The notes beneath the pieces are model-generated. The model made no database searches and was not told the DNA's origin. It saw only the letters and a list, made by a program, of their open reading frames with translations. A stretch of DNA of 64,000 nt from Platerodrilus igneus (lineage: Eukaryota > Arthropoda > Insecta > Coleoptera > Lycidae). The stretch is taken from contig JARFIW010001082.1 of assembly GCA_036346225.1 (NCBI GenBank), positions 3,596,001 through 3,660,000 on the forward strand. The letters run 5' to 3'. The translations under genes were made by a program, and so were the position numbers. How positions within the stretch are numbered: position 1 is the stretch's first letter; each line of letters begins with the position of its first letter. Of this stretch, positions 34,437-46,759 are shown piece by piece.

Positions 34437-36007
34437 TGCGAGGTGCCCGTATTAATAAAATAAAATTCAAACACAAATATTTCTTAATTTTGGTTATTTT
34501 ATTGCGAGTTTAAAATATTCCGCTCAAAGTATTCTTTGCTTGCAAATCTAACTAACTACTTACAGTTTAATCATGATATGTATAACTTTGTTAAGCTTCT
34601 CTCAATGCTCTTTATATTTAATTCCAATTCTCAAACGGCTGGTCTCAGGCAATGTGTTGTAGAAAAATTTCTAGCGCAATCCTTGCAGGTTCGCTATGTA
34701 TTCTTGTGGTTTATTAGATCGCCATCTGACTTTTAACCCAAGCCGGTTAAATTAAAATGAACAACACTTATAATTTGTTTATTGATAATATTTAACACAA
34801 GGATGTTTAGCGTCTCGCATGTTTTCATCAATTCATTACAATACCATTATTCTATCCAGTTCTCCTCAGTTCTGCATTTCACTCATTACATAACCTTAAG
34901 TAACTAACTGTCATAATTAGGTATAGAACGCTGACAAATAATAACTATTACTTAAGTAGGTTTTTGGTTTAGGGTATAGCAAATGTAACGTGCACGACAA
35001 TATTTCGGTGTTACTGAGTTAAACTGCTTGATTACTCTACATCAGAAACAAATAATATGTACGCGATTTTTAGTTTTGGGTAATAATTGTAATACAATAA
35101 TTATACTCGCCGTCACGAGTATTTCAAGTTCACCCCGTGTACGGCGAACACCAACGTTTAGCTCTTACTAACTTTACGCACGCAGTACATATTTCGACAG
35201 GTATTAGATACTAGACATTACTATTTTCAAGACCCTCACCTCTTAAAATTAATTGGACATTACGTTTCGATAAATCTGTACAACGTAACGCATTTTAGAT
35301 TATTTAATATCCATTAAAAACCGTTACATTTCCACTTGCCAATCAATGAACTTGAATGCATGCTTACTATATATACTTCTTCCATACGAATATCGAACAA
35401 AACATTATAAGTAAGGAAAAGCAGGCACATCACGATTCTCATAAAAAAAAACTCGTTGAAAACAGTTACGCTATTTTGAAATAATTATAGTGTATGATAT
35501 TCTTATCACTCCAAACATTTTTCGATATCGTATGGGTTAACTATTCTAGGATTAGGCATTTTAGTTACAGTAATGCATTCATCTAGTATTCATAACAATG
35601 TCTGGTTTTCCTCAGATAGAAAATTTTTACTTACTCGTATATTTTTAATTCATTTAGATAGCACTTTTGTATTCCACATTATGTGGTTCCGACATTATTT
35701 TCTAACATTAGTCTTTTCGTACTATGGGATTCCGAGCTATATAACAATTAAAACTTTTTTTTGCTGTACTCTATTACTGTTTGTGAGCAGTATTTTTGCT
35801 GATCAGATGAATCTTCGATTATAGGTAAATGTACTGTGCGTCGTGTACTTACTAATAGTGGCTACTTTTTAGATCGTGTTTTTGTTCGTACTTGGTTCAT
35901 ATTTTGACCTGTAGTTTTACCTCCAATCTTATAGAGTGTCACTATTCATATTTTAACGCTATCGCTGTTCTTGAGTTACACATCTGGATCGCTTGTATAA
36001 CCAAAGC
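34437..36007. other. Unassigned region
   Basis: No protein family or repeat recognised. It may contain the 5' UTR or LTR of the gypsy-like element at 32.4-33.6 kb, but no LTR pair could be identified. Confidence 0.35.
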
Positions 36008-36021
36008 TGTGGTTTTGATGT

Positions 36022-36295
36022 GTGTGCTGTGACTACTACGCCCAAGGTCCCGGGTTCGAATCCCGACACGGTCCGCTTGAAAAATGTTAGGCGAGCATTT
36101 TTCACAAAAATACACCCTCGTTCGGATGAGAGGTAAAATGGAGGTCCCGTGTGTGAGTGTTGTCACGCACGTTAAAGATCCCTACCTTGCTTGGAACAGC
36201 AAGGGTTCGGCAAAATTCCAAATTTTCCAGGTAAAAAAACTCGCCTCCTGGCCAATGTAGTACCTTCGGGTGGAGCATTGGAAAATCACACGTAA
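36022..36295 (+). mobile_element. tRNA-derived SINE family B, copy 1 (5'-truncated)
   Basis: Flanked by a perfect 14-bp duplication TGTGGTTTTGATGT (36008-36021 and 36296-36309). It begins inside the tRNA-like head, so box A is missing; box B is intact (GGTTCGAATCCC, 36053). The body has AATGTTAGGCGAGCATTTTT, CCCTCGTTCGGATGAGAGG, ACGTTAAAGATCCC and TTCGGGTGGAGCATTGGAAA, all shared with the copies at 39.4 and 60.5 kb. It is the only plus-strand copy here. Confidence 0.9.
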
Positions 36296-36309
36296 TGTGG
36301 TTTTGATGT

Positions 36310-37088
36310 ACTTCTCACGCGAACAGTGATAATGTTTGTTTAAATGTGGTTAGAGAGCTACTTTGAATACACCGACGTAGCTAAGTTTTTGTAACATTAA
36401 TTTAGACTAACCCGGTGGTATATGATAGTTTAGGTCTTTGCCGCTTGTGATTATTTTACTAATTGTACTTTATACTACTTTATACTTATTTTTAAATTAT
36501 GAACTAGACTCTCCGGGCACGAACTCTGCATTTCAGGAGTTATTCGAAGGTTGGTTAAGGTTATGAGAAAAATACAAGAGGACAGCCACTTAACTTGCTG
36601 GTTTTAATCTCTACAAGAAATAGATAAAATACAGTTGTTGCGTCTCAGATAAAGACACAAGGAACGGACTCCCGCAACAATGCGCCCTCCCTACACTAAC
36701 TAAAATACCTAATCTTCAGGACTTCGTAATACTACTACTCTACTACTTAACAATTTTTAACAGTATTACAGCCTAAATCTTACACAGGTGATAATTAATA
36801 AAATTAAGTACTTGTGCGACGCTAAAGTTTAAACGTAACGCACTCAGTTCGATTATTGTTATAATAAATTATGCTTGCACGTAGAAACCGCTGACCGGCG
36901 TATTTAAAACAAAGTTAATGGGACCCCTTTTTAGTCTGATTGCCGCCGTCACGTATACGAAACATCCACCCGCTGAAATGTGTATACTATACCGTAGCTT
37001 GGTACCTCAGCTTGGTTAACTAACTCAAGGCTAGTGGTGAAAGTTGTGGATTTAGCTTGGTTAAAAATTTCCATAATTATCTCAAATC
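36310..37088. other. Unassigned region
   Basis: No gene recognised. Less AT-rich than average (GGACTCCCGCAACAATGCGC near 36667). No repeat partner seen in this window. Confidence 0.35.
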
Positions 37089-37685
37089 AAATCATAGGCA
37101 CGGTGACTCTTTTTGGATAGTTCTTATCAATATCTATAAATTGGATTGCGCGGCCGTCATCTTTCATTTTTTAAATCTGCAGCCCAAGGTGTTGACCTGT
37201 TAGTGGAGTGTTTCCGTCAGTAACAAGTACTTGGTTGCCGAATAAATTTCAAATTGGACGAATTGCTAAACAACACCATGCGTCTACCGCGGAGGAATTA
37301 GTGCTGCGCCTGTAACTTAATGATCACCAACAATACTTAGTTAGTTAAGTGGTGAAATCAATAATTAACCACAGGCGACTGAATAGTAACCAATGCCAAC
37401 CACTTACGTTAGCATTTTAGTCACATGTTGAAATCTATCTAATTTTGTGTGTCCAGAGTATCTTTTTCCTTTGCGAGTGCACCTTTTACAAGCAGTCATG
37501 TGTTTCCTGTATATGAATTTTGTCCTAAAGATTCCAAGTTCAGTGAGCAAGTTTGGTCCTAGGATCTAAGCTCGGTAAACGTTCTGGGATCCGCCTTTAG
37601 ATAGATATCACCGCAGCGTCCCGGACGAATTCATCCACGTAGATCCAGGTGATGATCGAGATGCAAAGTGGAACTACACACACCG
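37089..37685. repeat. Repeat Y, copy A (uninterrupted)
   Basis: A 597-bp sequence that recurs at 39093-39999. Shared phrases include TTGGATAGTTCTTATCAATA, AACAACACCATGCGTCTACC, TCACATGTTGAAATCTATCT and AGATCCAGGTGA.GATCGAG. The copies differ at roughly one base in ten by eye. No terminal inverted repeats. Position 37387-37401 is the empty site for the SINE that splits copy B. Confidence 0.9.
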
Positions 37686-37735
37686 TTAGAGCTATGGGAT
37701 CGATTCATGCTTAGTATCTTAAAACGTACGATACC

Positions 37736-37942
37736 TATAAATAAAGCTCCTGCTCGATTTCACTTGATCAGTTCAGTGTTCCAAGAAAACCATCACACAA
37801 CTTCACGGGAGACACCTACACTCTTCAATTAATACACAAGCACTTCCTCGAAACGGAATTACATTACCTCACCTTTACTCACAGTACATTAACAATGGCG
37901 TCCTTAATTATTCACCTCGCGAAGATGCTACTCGACACATAG
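37736..37942 (+). promoter_or_regulatory. TATA-initiator promoter with short leader and ATG
   Basis: TATAAATAAA at 37736-37745 is followed by TTGATCAGTTCAGTG with an arthropod-type TCAGT initiator whose A is at 37770, 34 bases from the T of the TATA box. A C/A-rich leader of 124 bases leads to AACAATGGCG (ATG at 37895), a good start context, but the frame closes after 15 codons at TAG 37940 and no donor site is evident before it. It may be the 5' end of a gene, of a retroelement LTR, or of a decayed promoter. Confidence 0.35.
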
Positions 37943-38143
37943 TACCCGTCACGTGCAACCGCTCGCTCCACTCTAACTAGTTCTATTCCGCCAGCAACTC
38001 GCAGAATTATATTTAATAAGTTACGGGATTACTTAGCGATTTTTGCACACTCATTCCCCATCTCAAGAAAGATACTTCCATTCTATAAACACGACACTCT
38101 TTTACTGCAATGCCGAAACTTAAGAAAGAGAGAGTGAAAGAGT

Positions 38144-38183
<40 letters not shown>

Positions 38184-39092
38184 AATTATACTAAAACAAT
38201 CAATTATGTATACTCAGGGTAGGCCTGGGTACCTAGTACCACAGTTATAGTTTATACTGTAATGTCGCCTCATTGATCTACACATTAATTAATTTAAATC
38301 TCGACCCTCAAGTGTCTTTGTTGCTATAATTGTATACATTCCATCATGTAGTATTTACAAACACCGTTACTTTAATATTTTTGTTTTTTTTAAGAGGTTA
38401 TTATTGTAACGGTTTAATTCTTTCCGTTTTAAACTACAATTCTTGTTCAGTTAGCTTACATATTCCGTGAAATTGATTATTACGTAGTTGGATCAGTTGA
38501 AACTGTTTGCTAATTCTATTCTCGGAACGCCTCGCGTAGTAAGAAGTTGTCTTTCGATGTTTGTGGGATCGCTATTATCTGAATGTTGTGATTTGACATT
38601 TTGATTGGGCGCGTATGAAGATGGGCGCGTATGAAGAAGCTTCATGGCAACGACATAAGCACCCCAGTGCGATGCTTCGGCAGTGAAAATTGCTGCGATT
38701 CTATCAGACGTCCGAAAGGAATAAACTGCTCGTAACGCCATGTTTTTTCCAATTCGCGGCGGCGGTGAAAGAACTAGTCCAGGTACGCTAGATACGGGAT
38801 CCCTATAAACGTCTATGACAAGGGATCTCGAGTCCGACACCAAAGTGGATTTTTAGTGGGTATGTCCTTGCTCCGGCAAGGAAGTGTCCCACACAGCGGA
38901 TATAAAATCTTTTACCACTATAAAAAAAACGACATTTTGACAGCCTAATTGAATTTCTGTTGTCATCCAAGTAGTCTGGTACAAATTTGTGATCTAATTA
39001 GGTGTGATATGTTGCAAAATCGTGTAATGTTATTTCAGGTTATTCTCTGTGAAATTATCGCTTGATGTTGTGAACTATGTGGGCATTTAATG
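37943..39092. other. Unassigned region with (GA)n
   Basis: Contains a (GA)n microsatellite at about 38124-38181 and a 16-base tandem duplication of GGCGCGTATGAAGA (about 38608-38638). A 116-codon minus-strand frame at 38493-38843 has no recognisable motif. Confidence 0.4.
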
Positions 39093-39999
39093 AAATCATA
39101 GACGCGGGAACTTTTTTTGGATAGTTCTTATCAATATCTATAAATTGAATTGAAAGGCAGTCCTTTTCCATTTTTTGAATCTGCAGTCCTAGGTGTTAAC
39201 CTGCTAGTGGAGTGTTTTAGTCAGTACACAAGTACTTGGTTGCCAAATAGATTTCAAATAGTATGAATTGCTAAACAACACCATGCGTCTACCACGGAGG
39301 TATTAGCGTTGCGTCTATAACTTAACGACCTCCGACAATACTTAATTAGTTAAGTAATGAAATCAATAATAACCACAGGTGACTGAATAGTAACCAATGC
39401 CAACCTTACATGTGATTTTCCAGTGCTCCACCCGAAGGTACTACATTGGCCAGGAAGCGAGTTTTTTTTTACCTGGAAAATTTGGAAATTTGCCGAACAC
39501 TTGCTGTTCCTAGCAAGGTAGGGCTCTTTAACGTACGTGACAACTCACACACGCTACCTCCATTTTACCTCTCATCCGAACGAGGGTGTATTTTTGTGAA
39601 AAATGCTCGTCTAACATTTTTCAAGCGAACCGTGTCGGGATTCGAACCCGGGACCTTGGGCGTAGTAGTCACACACATACCACTACGCCACGGAGCCGCC
39701 TAACCAATGCCAACCACTTACGGTAGCATTTTAGTCACATGTTGAAATCTATCTAATTTTGTGTGTACAGAGTATCTTTTTCCTTTGCGAGTGTTTCTTT
39801 GACAAGCAGTCATGTGTTTCCTGTAAATGAATTTTATCCTTAAATCCCAAGTTCAGTGAGCAAGTTTGGTCCTAGGATCTAAGCTCGGTAAACGTTCAGG
39901 GGATCCGCCTTTGGATAGATATCACCGCAGTGTGCCGGATGAATTGATCCACGTAGATCCAGGTGACGATCGAGATGCAAAGTGGAACTACACAGACCG
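39093..39999. repeat. Repeat Y, copy B (split by a SINE)
   Basis: Aligns with 37089-37685 on both sides of the SINE at 39407-39700. Removing the SINE and one copy of the 15-bp duplication leaves 598 bases against 597 in copy A, so the insertion explains the whole length difference. Confidence 0.9.
39407..39700 (-). mobile_element. tRNA-derived SINE family B, copy 2 (full length)
   Basis: A 294-bp minus-strand SINE with perfect 15-bp duplications TAACCAATGCCAACC at 39392-39406 and 39701-39715. The head at 39700-39625 reads GGCGGCTCCGTGGCGTAGTG in the SINE sense, with box A TGGCGTAGTGG and box B GGTTCGAATCCC, so the pol III promoter is intact. The body matches the other two copies, with the ACGTTAAAGA-like centre, and the 3' end is CTGGAAAATCACATGTAA without a poly(A) tail. 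The open frame 39446-39703 on the other strand is not meaningful. Confidence 0.93.
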
Positions 40000-40024
40000 A
40001 AGAGATTTAAACCCTTGTTCAGTG

Positions 40025-40226
40025 TATTTGGTATAGAATTTTCCCCGAAACAAGTGAGATATAAAAATATTCAGATGTTTTGTATATGGGATTTTTCTCT
40101 ATAAAGTAAGAGGCACAAAGTTATCCAGAAATTTCTGTATATAGAATTTTGTCTGTATAGTGAGAGGTGTAAAAGTATTCTGGGATTTATGTATATAGAA
40201 TTTTGCTATGTAAAGTAGGATGTTTG
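40025..40226 (+). repeat. Minisatellite, about four units of 55 bp
   Basis: Degenerate units each containing GTATATAGAATTTTG or GTATATGGGATTTTT followed by GTAAGAGG/GTGAGAGG and a TATTC.G.. word. Begins 25 bases after the end of repeat Y copy B. Confidence 0.7.
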
Positions 40227-43200
40227 TCTTTCAGACGCTCAAGCTTTATTATAGTGATTTCCACTACTACCTCAACCATAAACTTTTAATATTTGGTTTC
40301 TACTTATAACCGAAGGGAGAGTGCACGTTCCCAAGGTTAAAGAAAATAAGATCAACTACAATTGACCATTGCTATCTATTTAAGAGTGTTGAGCGCCATT
40401 ATATGCTAATACATTACCTAAACAAATTCGATATATACTCTCCACTAGGGTCAACATTAAGGAATATATACTAAGGGAATACTATTGTATTTATTTTATG
40501 TGGGAGAATATTTTTGTACATACTTAGGTGTTGAATATTCAAGTGTTGAACTTTTTTGTGGTCATTATTATATGTATTTTTGTTCTATAGGTTCAGTGCT
40601 TAGATATTTATTGTATAAATCGCAACCAATCCATAATAAATAATATACTACCCGTTGTTTGAGAATTTAGTATTTCTATTGACAAGTAAATATTCCTACT
40701 TGTATACGTGTAGACAAGCAGGCTTAATTGCAGATGTTGTTTTGTCCTTCAGAACTAATATGGTGCTGTTGGGTTGAATCAACTACAATTGGCGCCCATA
40801 TATAATCTTTTCTTTGTGTGTTACCAACGCCCACGGACCCAATCTTTTGCTAGTTCGGCAACAGCACCATATTCTGTACCCTTCCTAGCTAGTGCTCATT
40901 CCTTCAGAATACTCAACCGATCAGAAGGTACTAGGAATATTCAAACCAGTGAGTTTGTTTTTGCTCGTTATTCTGATCCGCATAGATGGCGTTAAATTAC
41001 TTTTAAAAATTTTCTAATGTTTATTATAGATAGTACTACAGAAGGTATTTTCTCTAATGCCCTATATAGGAACCTTTTTGTAACCTATTCAGACAAGTGA
41101 ACTAGCTTGTACTTGATATTCAGAGCATTGATAATTTCCTGCAGTGGTTCGGTACTGGTACTTCCACTTTGCGTGTATCGACGATGTAATGACTGAATTT
41201 GCAGCGAAACAAGCAGAAATGTACTTATAGTTTCGATGTTGATGAGTGCCTGCTTTGTTTGCAATAGGTTTTTCCGTCTGAAATTTTGAAATGTATCTTA
41301 TTTTGTGCGTTGTATAAATATACTATAGCGTTCATGTCAATTAATTTATAAATTTTCAATGTATGTAATTTGCTTGTAATAAAGCACTTGGTTTAATTCT
41401 CCTCTATAAATACTATAATTAGAAAATACGAAAAAACATAGAACAGTAATAAATCTTAAAGGAGGTCTAGATAGAACAGTTTTGCAAAGGTGCCCAAAAA
41501 TCATGCTTATGCTACTGACTTATGTATCTTGAACTGTAACATCATCCGTGTTATTACGCTTGCATTTTAATTAAAAGTGAAGTGAAAATTTTACAACACG
41601 GGTCTAGGAAAATTACATAAATAATTTTAAAAATTGTCCACTTAATTTATCCAAAACAATTTACAAAATAGTAGGCAAAAAAATGAAATAAAATCTCACG
41701 TAACGTTATAATGACATTAAATAAGTTTAGAACCGCAAAACAATTACATGTCTCTAAGTGGAAATACGCGTTACAATTTTTCAGACTTTTCGCATTTCCG
41801 AGGCATTATCTGAGGGATTGTCATCTGTTTCTAAGCTCGTGATCCGCCTCCGACATCCTTCTCTCATCAGTCTTAGCACACATCACATTACCGCGAGGAT
41901 TTTTGAATCGATCACCATCGACTCCGCGACATGAACAGCTCTCATACATATGCCTTTGGGAGGATTTACGCAACAGATTACGTTTTCTTGCACCTGTACT
42001 CTGATAAATAACGACAATGAGTTTAGGAATTTAGAATATGGATAAAACTGCAATAGAAAGCTTGTTTGTATTTTCTCATGAACTGCAATATTTTTTCAAG
42101 TTAGCAAAACCTAGCTTTCACGGGTTTTCAATAATTCATTTGTTATGCATTTATGTAGTTGAAAAGCCCCAGAAGAGATTCATTTAAATCATTATTTAAA
42201 AATTGTCATATATACTATTTGTATTGAAAAGAGCATCGGAGAGTGTTGTGGGGTCAGACTTGAATCCCAGAGCCTTCAGCCCTATTCAGTCCCAGGCGGG
42301 TGAGTTGTCTTCATCAGCTTGTCTGCCGCATTAGCGGTTTCGAGGAGTATCATATCCACCGTTCAATGCTATAGCATCCCTTTTTCCCGTGCCATTCCAT
42401 CTCCATTTATGAAGACACTCGCGCAGAGGGACAAATCGAACATTACGAGAATGATAGGATACGGACACGCAAATGTGTAGTTACGGTCATACACATTATA
42501 CCCATGTTGCTGCAACAGCTATGTTTTATACAAGAACTCGTAATTTTTTTAGCGGGCATTTCTGTTATCTATTTGTAGTCGTTGCATTTAATACTAAAAT
42601 GAAAAATTGAATTGATATATGTCGAAGTGAAATCATCCTTGACTAGAGTTAGGGTTCATGGTATTAACCCGAGTATTTTAGAAGTTATAAGTAGAGAAAT
42701 TAGTCTCGTATTCATTTTGTTAACATGTACTGGAATAATTAGTTGAATAAATAATATTTATCTTAGCAGAAGCATTAAAAACTGTTTTAGGTTTACTCTG
42801 AATGTCATAATATATTTATAGTTCATTATTACCTCGCTAGCGAGGTTTCGGTATCAGATACTCTGTGAGTGAGTAAATAGGTCAGTAAGTCCCCTCAACT
42901 ACCTGTAATTTCATTAGACGGGCTTTAATAAAATGCACCTTCATTAAAATCATTTCATCGCCAGTTCATCTTACCTGTAGAAACCCCGAACAGAAAAAAA
43001 CGTATATACTTTAGGTATGAAAATCGATGAAATTTCTCACGTTCTCTGTACAGAAAAGGGATAACTCATGATCATAATATTTTTAATAAAACTTGTTTTA
43101 TTTCATAGAAATTAAGAAAACCCAGTTTTGAAATTTTATTAAATTGATTCACGATAAGTGAGTGCAATAGTATTTGACACATTTTTATTTAAATTTGACA

Positions 43201-45409
43201 GATATGAGGAATTATGTGTCCTATTGCTTTTTTGAAAGGGAGTTAGGATGAGTAAGCAAAAAACCGAATAAAATCCAACCCGAAAATATATAACTGACAG
43301 TCTTTGCTATTTACATAGTGAAAACAAAGAAAATGAATTTGATATGTTTAGTTTTGCAAGAATATCCTGCAGCTTATATGGACGAATCATTCGAATTTGG
43401 GATTGATAAGTCAAATTTAATCAGTTTATATCCAAGGATTTAATTTGTATTACGGATTGTGATTTATAATTGAAACTGAGCCACTACAACATTGACCAAT
43501 GCGTTATTACTAACATTTAAAACCGATAACGTATAAATAAATAAATAGATTTGGAAAACTCAAAATCAACGTTTTTGAATATTTTTGATTTTTTGAGACA
43601 TTTTTGAAAAGTTTGGAGTAAAAAGATTTTTTGAAATTTTTTTAAATGTGGAGAAACTTTTCAACTTTACTCATTTATTTGGTAGAGTGTTATTGGGTTT
43701 AAATGTTTGTAACAAACTAGTCATAATTATTAAGCTTCGTCGTTTAAATGGATATATTAGAATCGTAGGTAGAAATTAAAACAATTCGTTTGTAATTCTC
43801 ATATCTGCAGTTTCCTGATAAAGAAAATCAATTTTTGAAAACGAAGGCTGATTAAGTTTGTACGAGAAACGTTGCTTGAATGATGATTCCATTCAAGCAA
43901 TGGCTTTCAAAAAACTTTATCAGTTGACGCTTTCAAAAACGTTATATAATTGACTAATCATTAGAATAAGACCTGTACAATAAATTACGAAAAGCAGTGG
44001 CTTTTATAAACTCTTACCCCAATAACGTATTTCCAAAAGAGATTAATAATTTATTTTTGTTATATCTGAGAATACAATACCTTATCTCCTACACAAAACG
44101 TAACCACTTAAAAACAAAAAAAAAGATGAAGCTCTTATCAGTGAGCCATAGTTTCAAATGATTTTAGCGTATACGGTCAGTGATCTGTATGCCAGATGAT
44201 TCCAATTTAATTATATATTATAAATTTTCATTTATCATTTCTTATACATACATCTTAATTTCATTCGTTAGTATAAACGTAAAGCGATACCAATCAATGT
44301 TATAAATTTGGTTTTCATTTTATTATAGGCTACTTAAACCAACAGCGCTTTATATCTTTATCATCTATTTCGTTTTGCAAACTGTGTGTTGGTAAAAATT
44401 ATACACTTGCAACTTCCCAAACTTGTGGCAAAAGTTAACAAGCTATCACATTACTGACCTATTGGCCCAAAAATTTAGTAGGGTATAATATATAAAAGTC
44501 TTCAGAAGTACGAAAAATTACTAGAGGGCGAAACTCAAATCTTACAAATATTTCTATTCGAAAAGGTCTAATGTCACAAACCAACATTCATTGTTTTCCA
44601 ATCTAAGTTAGAATATAACCAATTACTACGCTATAAAACTCGCGAAATCTATTCACGCCTGCAGTGTGAAATTTATAAATGGACAATCAGTTGTGTTAAT
44701 AACGACAGGTGTAGATTAAATTCGCAGTAAAGATATGATATCTCTTTTATTTCATCTTTACAGCATGCAACATTTGATTAACAAAACTATGTGTTGAAAC
44801 ACAAACACATTATAACTTCACTTCTAAAATTTAAGCGCTTTTTAACATTAAAATGTTATTGCTTTTTTGAAGTCTCCCTGAAAACTGATATCATATTTTA
44901 TTCTATCACAATGTAGCGCATTAGGGTCATCTGGCATGTCAATGGTTATGTTGCTGCCCGTGGATGTTGCAGGCTCACGCACACTTGGTAAAATATGTAA
45001 TCAATATTCTAGAATAAACGTTTTACGTAAATCGAGATAAGAATGTTACTAATTGGTCTCGATTTTGCTACAACAGCCAAAAGTTGGTACATAAATGGGA
45101 CCCTTCACATACTTGGGTTACTTTCTAGTTCGTTTTCTAAACATGTAGCAAAAGGTTTTATAAATTACGTAGCATAGTGAATATAAATGTGTAAATATAA
45201 ATTATCTATTGTAAAGCTTTTGTCAAATATTTAGTTATAATTTTGTGTTTACTTAACTGTTATTATATAAGTACGTAGTATTATTCTAGTGTAACCCAAG
45301 TTAATAAATTATTTATGACTGATTACACTTTACAAAAGTAATCACTATGCTTTTCAAACATGGTCGATTTTGATCAAGTGGTGCCGATTATAAATAATTA
45401 GCAGCAAAG
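40227..45409. other. Long AT-rich region, no confident gene
   Basis: No protein family recognised over 5.2 kb. At 40790 the phrase AATTGGCGCCCATA resembles the primer-binding site of lysine-tRNA-primed LTR retrotransposons, with a plausible LTR-like sequence just before it, but no second LTR or pol was found. A 14-base inverted pair, AATATGGTGCTGTT (about 40758) and AACAGCACCATATT (about 40860), surrounds it. A slightly GC-richer patch at 42236-42480 has no identified origin. Confidence 0.3.
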
Positions 45410-46720
45410 AAAGCAGTCGACTAGAAGGTGGTTTTAGAAAAAAACACCAAAGTGAAATACATTTTTCAAGCGTTCCGAACGGGAAAAAGAGAAAAATCAA
45501 AACCTCGCCGAACCTCCTGCATCTGCTTCGTCTCCCTTAAATGTCATCTATTTTGACATTTTTGAGCAATTGTGAAAATTTTGATTCCGAGGGCATTAAA
45601 ATTGATAACAGTTTATTGGCATCTCAAGGTTTTCTTACTATGAAACAAGACTTAGTTAATGAATCTGCTAATGAGTACGTCCTACTTCTTCCTGCTGCAT
45701 TATCTACCATAGATGTGTCTGTGTGTATTGATCCAGCAAAATGGATATTAAACCATTTCGCACTATCATATCTGACAAAAAACGCCAATTTTAGTTTAGC
45801 AAAACATGTTCAGAGTGGTATCCCTCAAGTCTTAACAAAGGATATTTTTGAAAGGAAATTGCCAAACGAGTAAAACTAAGAAGAAAGCGACTGATATACT
45901 CTAAAGGAAAGAGAGCGGTATTTTACGGTTCCTGCCGTTTATTCGGAACTTCGTTGACCAGCTTAAACAAAATGGCTACAACGATTGCAAGCATGCGACG
46001 GTTCGCTTCAACACACATGAAAAGTCTAAAGGCCATAAACTCTATTTGACAAATTTTAAAGAACGAAGTAAAACATTTGGAAAAATAGACTATGAATTGA
46101 CTGCCAAGCAGGATGAAAAATTATTGTATTGGAAAAATATTAGAAGAAGAGTTATGTCAGTTATAAAAAACTGGCTTCTAGAGATTTGGTCTTTGGAGGC
46201 AAAGATGAAAAAATTGGTTCACAGTATAACGGAAACTTATGTGTGTGGAATTGATTGCTGTATTTGATCCATTTACGGCAGCACATTTTGCAATATTTGA
46301 TAACGTCGGCTCAGGTAAGATATCCTATTTTATCATCTAGAATTTACGAAGATTTCATAATATTATTAGCCGAACGTCAGAACAATAGGTATTATTTAAT
46401 TGTTGACGGAACTCCTGACATTTTCCACATGGATTAGTTATAAGTTTGTTCAAAACCATGAATGTCGTAAACAGTATTTTTGCAGCTTATTCCAAATGTA
46501 GTTCATAAAGGGAAGAACTTGAAGATACAGTTCTCACTTTTGTTGCTCTCTTGGATATCGATGTGAGAAACTGCAGATGGCAAAGTTACGATAATGCCTC
46601 GAATATGTCGGAAATATGCTGGTCTTGAAACGCGTATTAAGTATAACCAGTTGGTCAAGTCGAAGAAATGCAACCGTCATAAATAAAAGATGGGCTAGTA
46701 TTGCAAAGTATTCCTAGTTT
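45410..46720 (+). pseudogene. hAT transposase, ZMYM1-like, decayed
   Basis: hAT transposases of the ZMYM1-like group cut and paste DNA with an RNase H-like catalytic fold. Across several frames the order is right. NQNLAEPPASASS comes near 45500, then the frame 45541-45873 with DPAKWILNHFALSYLTKNAN. An inter-domain stretch follows: LTAKQDEKLLYWKNI (about 46096-46140), then KLASRDLVFGGKDEK and NGNLCV (about 46169-46245). The catalytic start NRYYLIVDGTPDIFHMD is at 46382-46434, with the DxTPD acid, and then DIDVRNCRWQSYDNASNMS at about 46556-46615, matching the family's NCRGQSYDNASNMSG block. At least four frameshifts or stops. The C-terminal dimerisation domain is missing. Confidence 0.8.
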
Positions 46721-46759
46721 GCCTTGTGCAATTGCAAATAATTGCAATTAATGGTGAAT

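Noticed and set aside
34110..34474. Repetitive Tyr/Arg/Asp/Ile proteins on both strands
   Set aside because: They are translations of the TATCGATACG repeats of the MITE, open in several frames because the unit has no stop.
38493..38843. 116-codon minus-strand frame
   Set aside because: Spans a 16-base tandem duplication and has no recognisable domain; kept only as part of an unassigned region.
39446..39703. 85-codon frame across a SINE
   Set aside because: It is the antisense translation of the SINE, with its box B read as coding.
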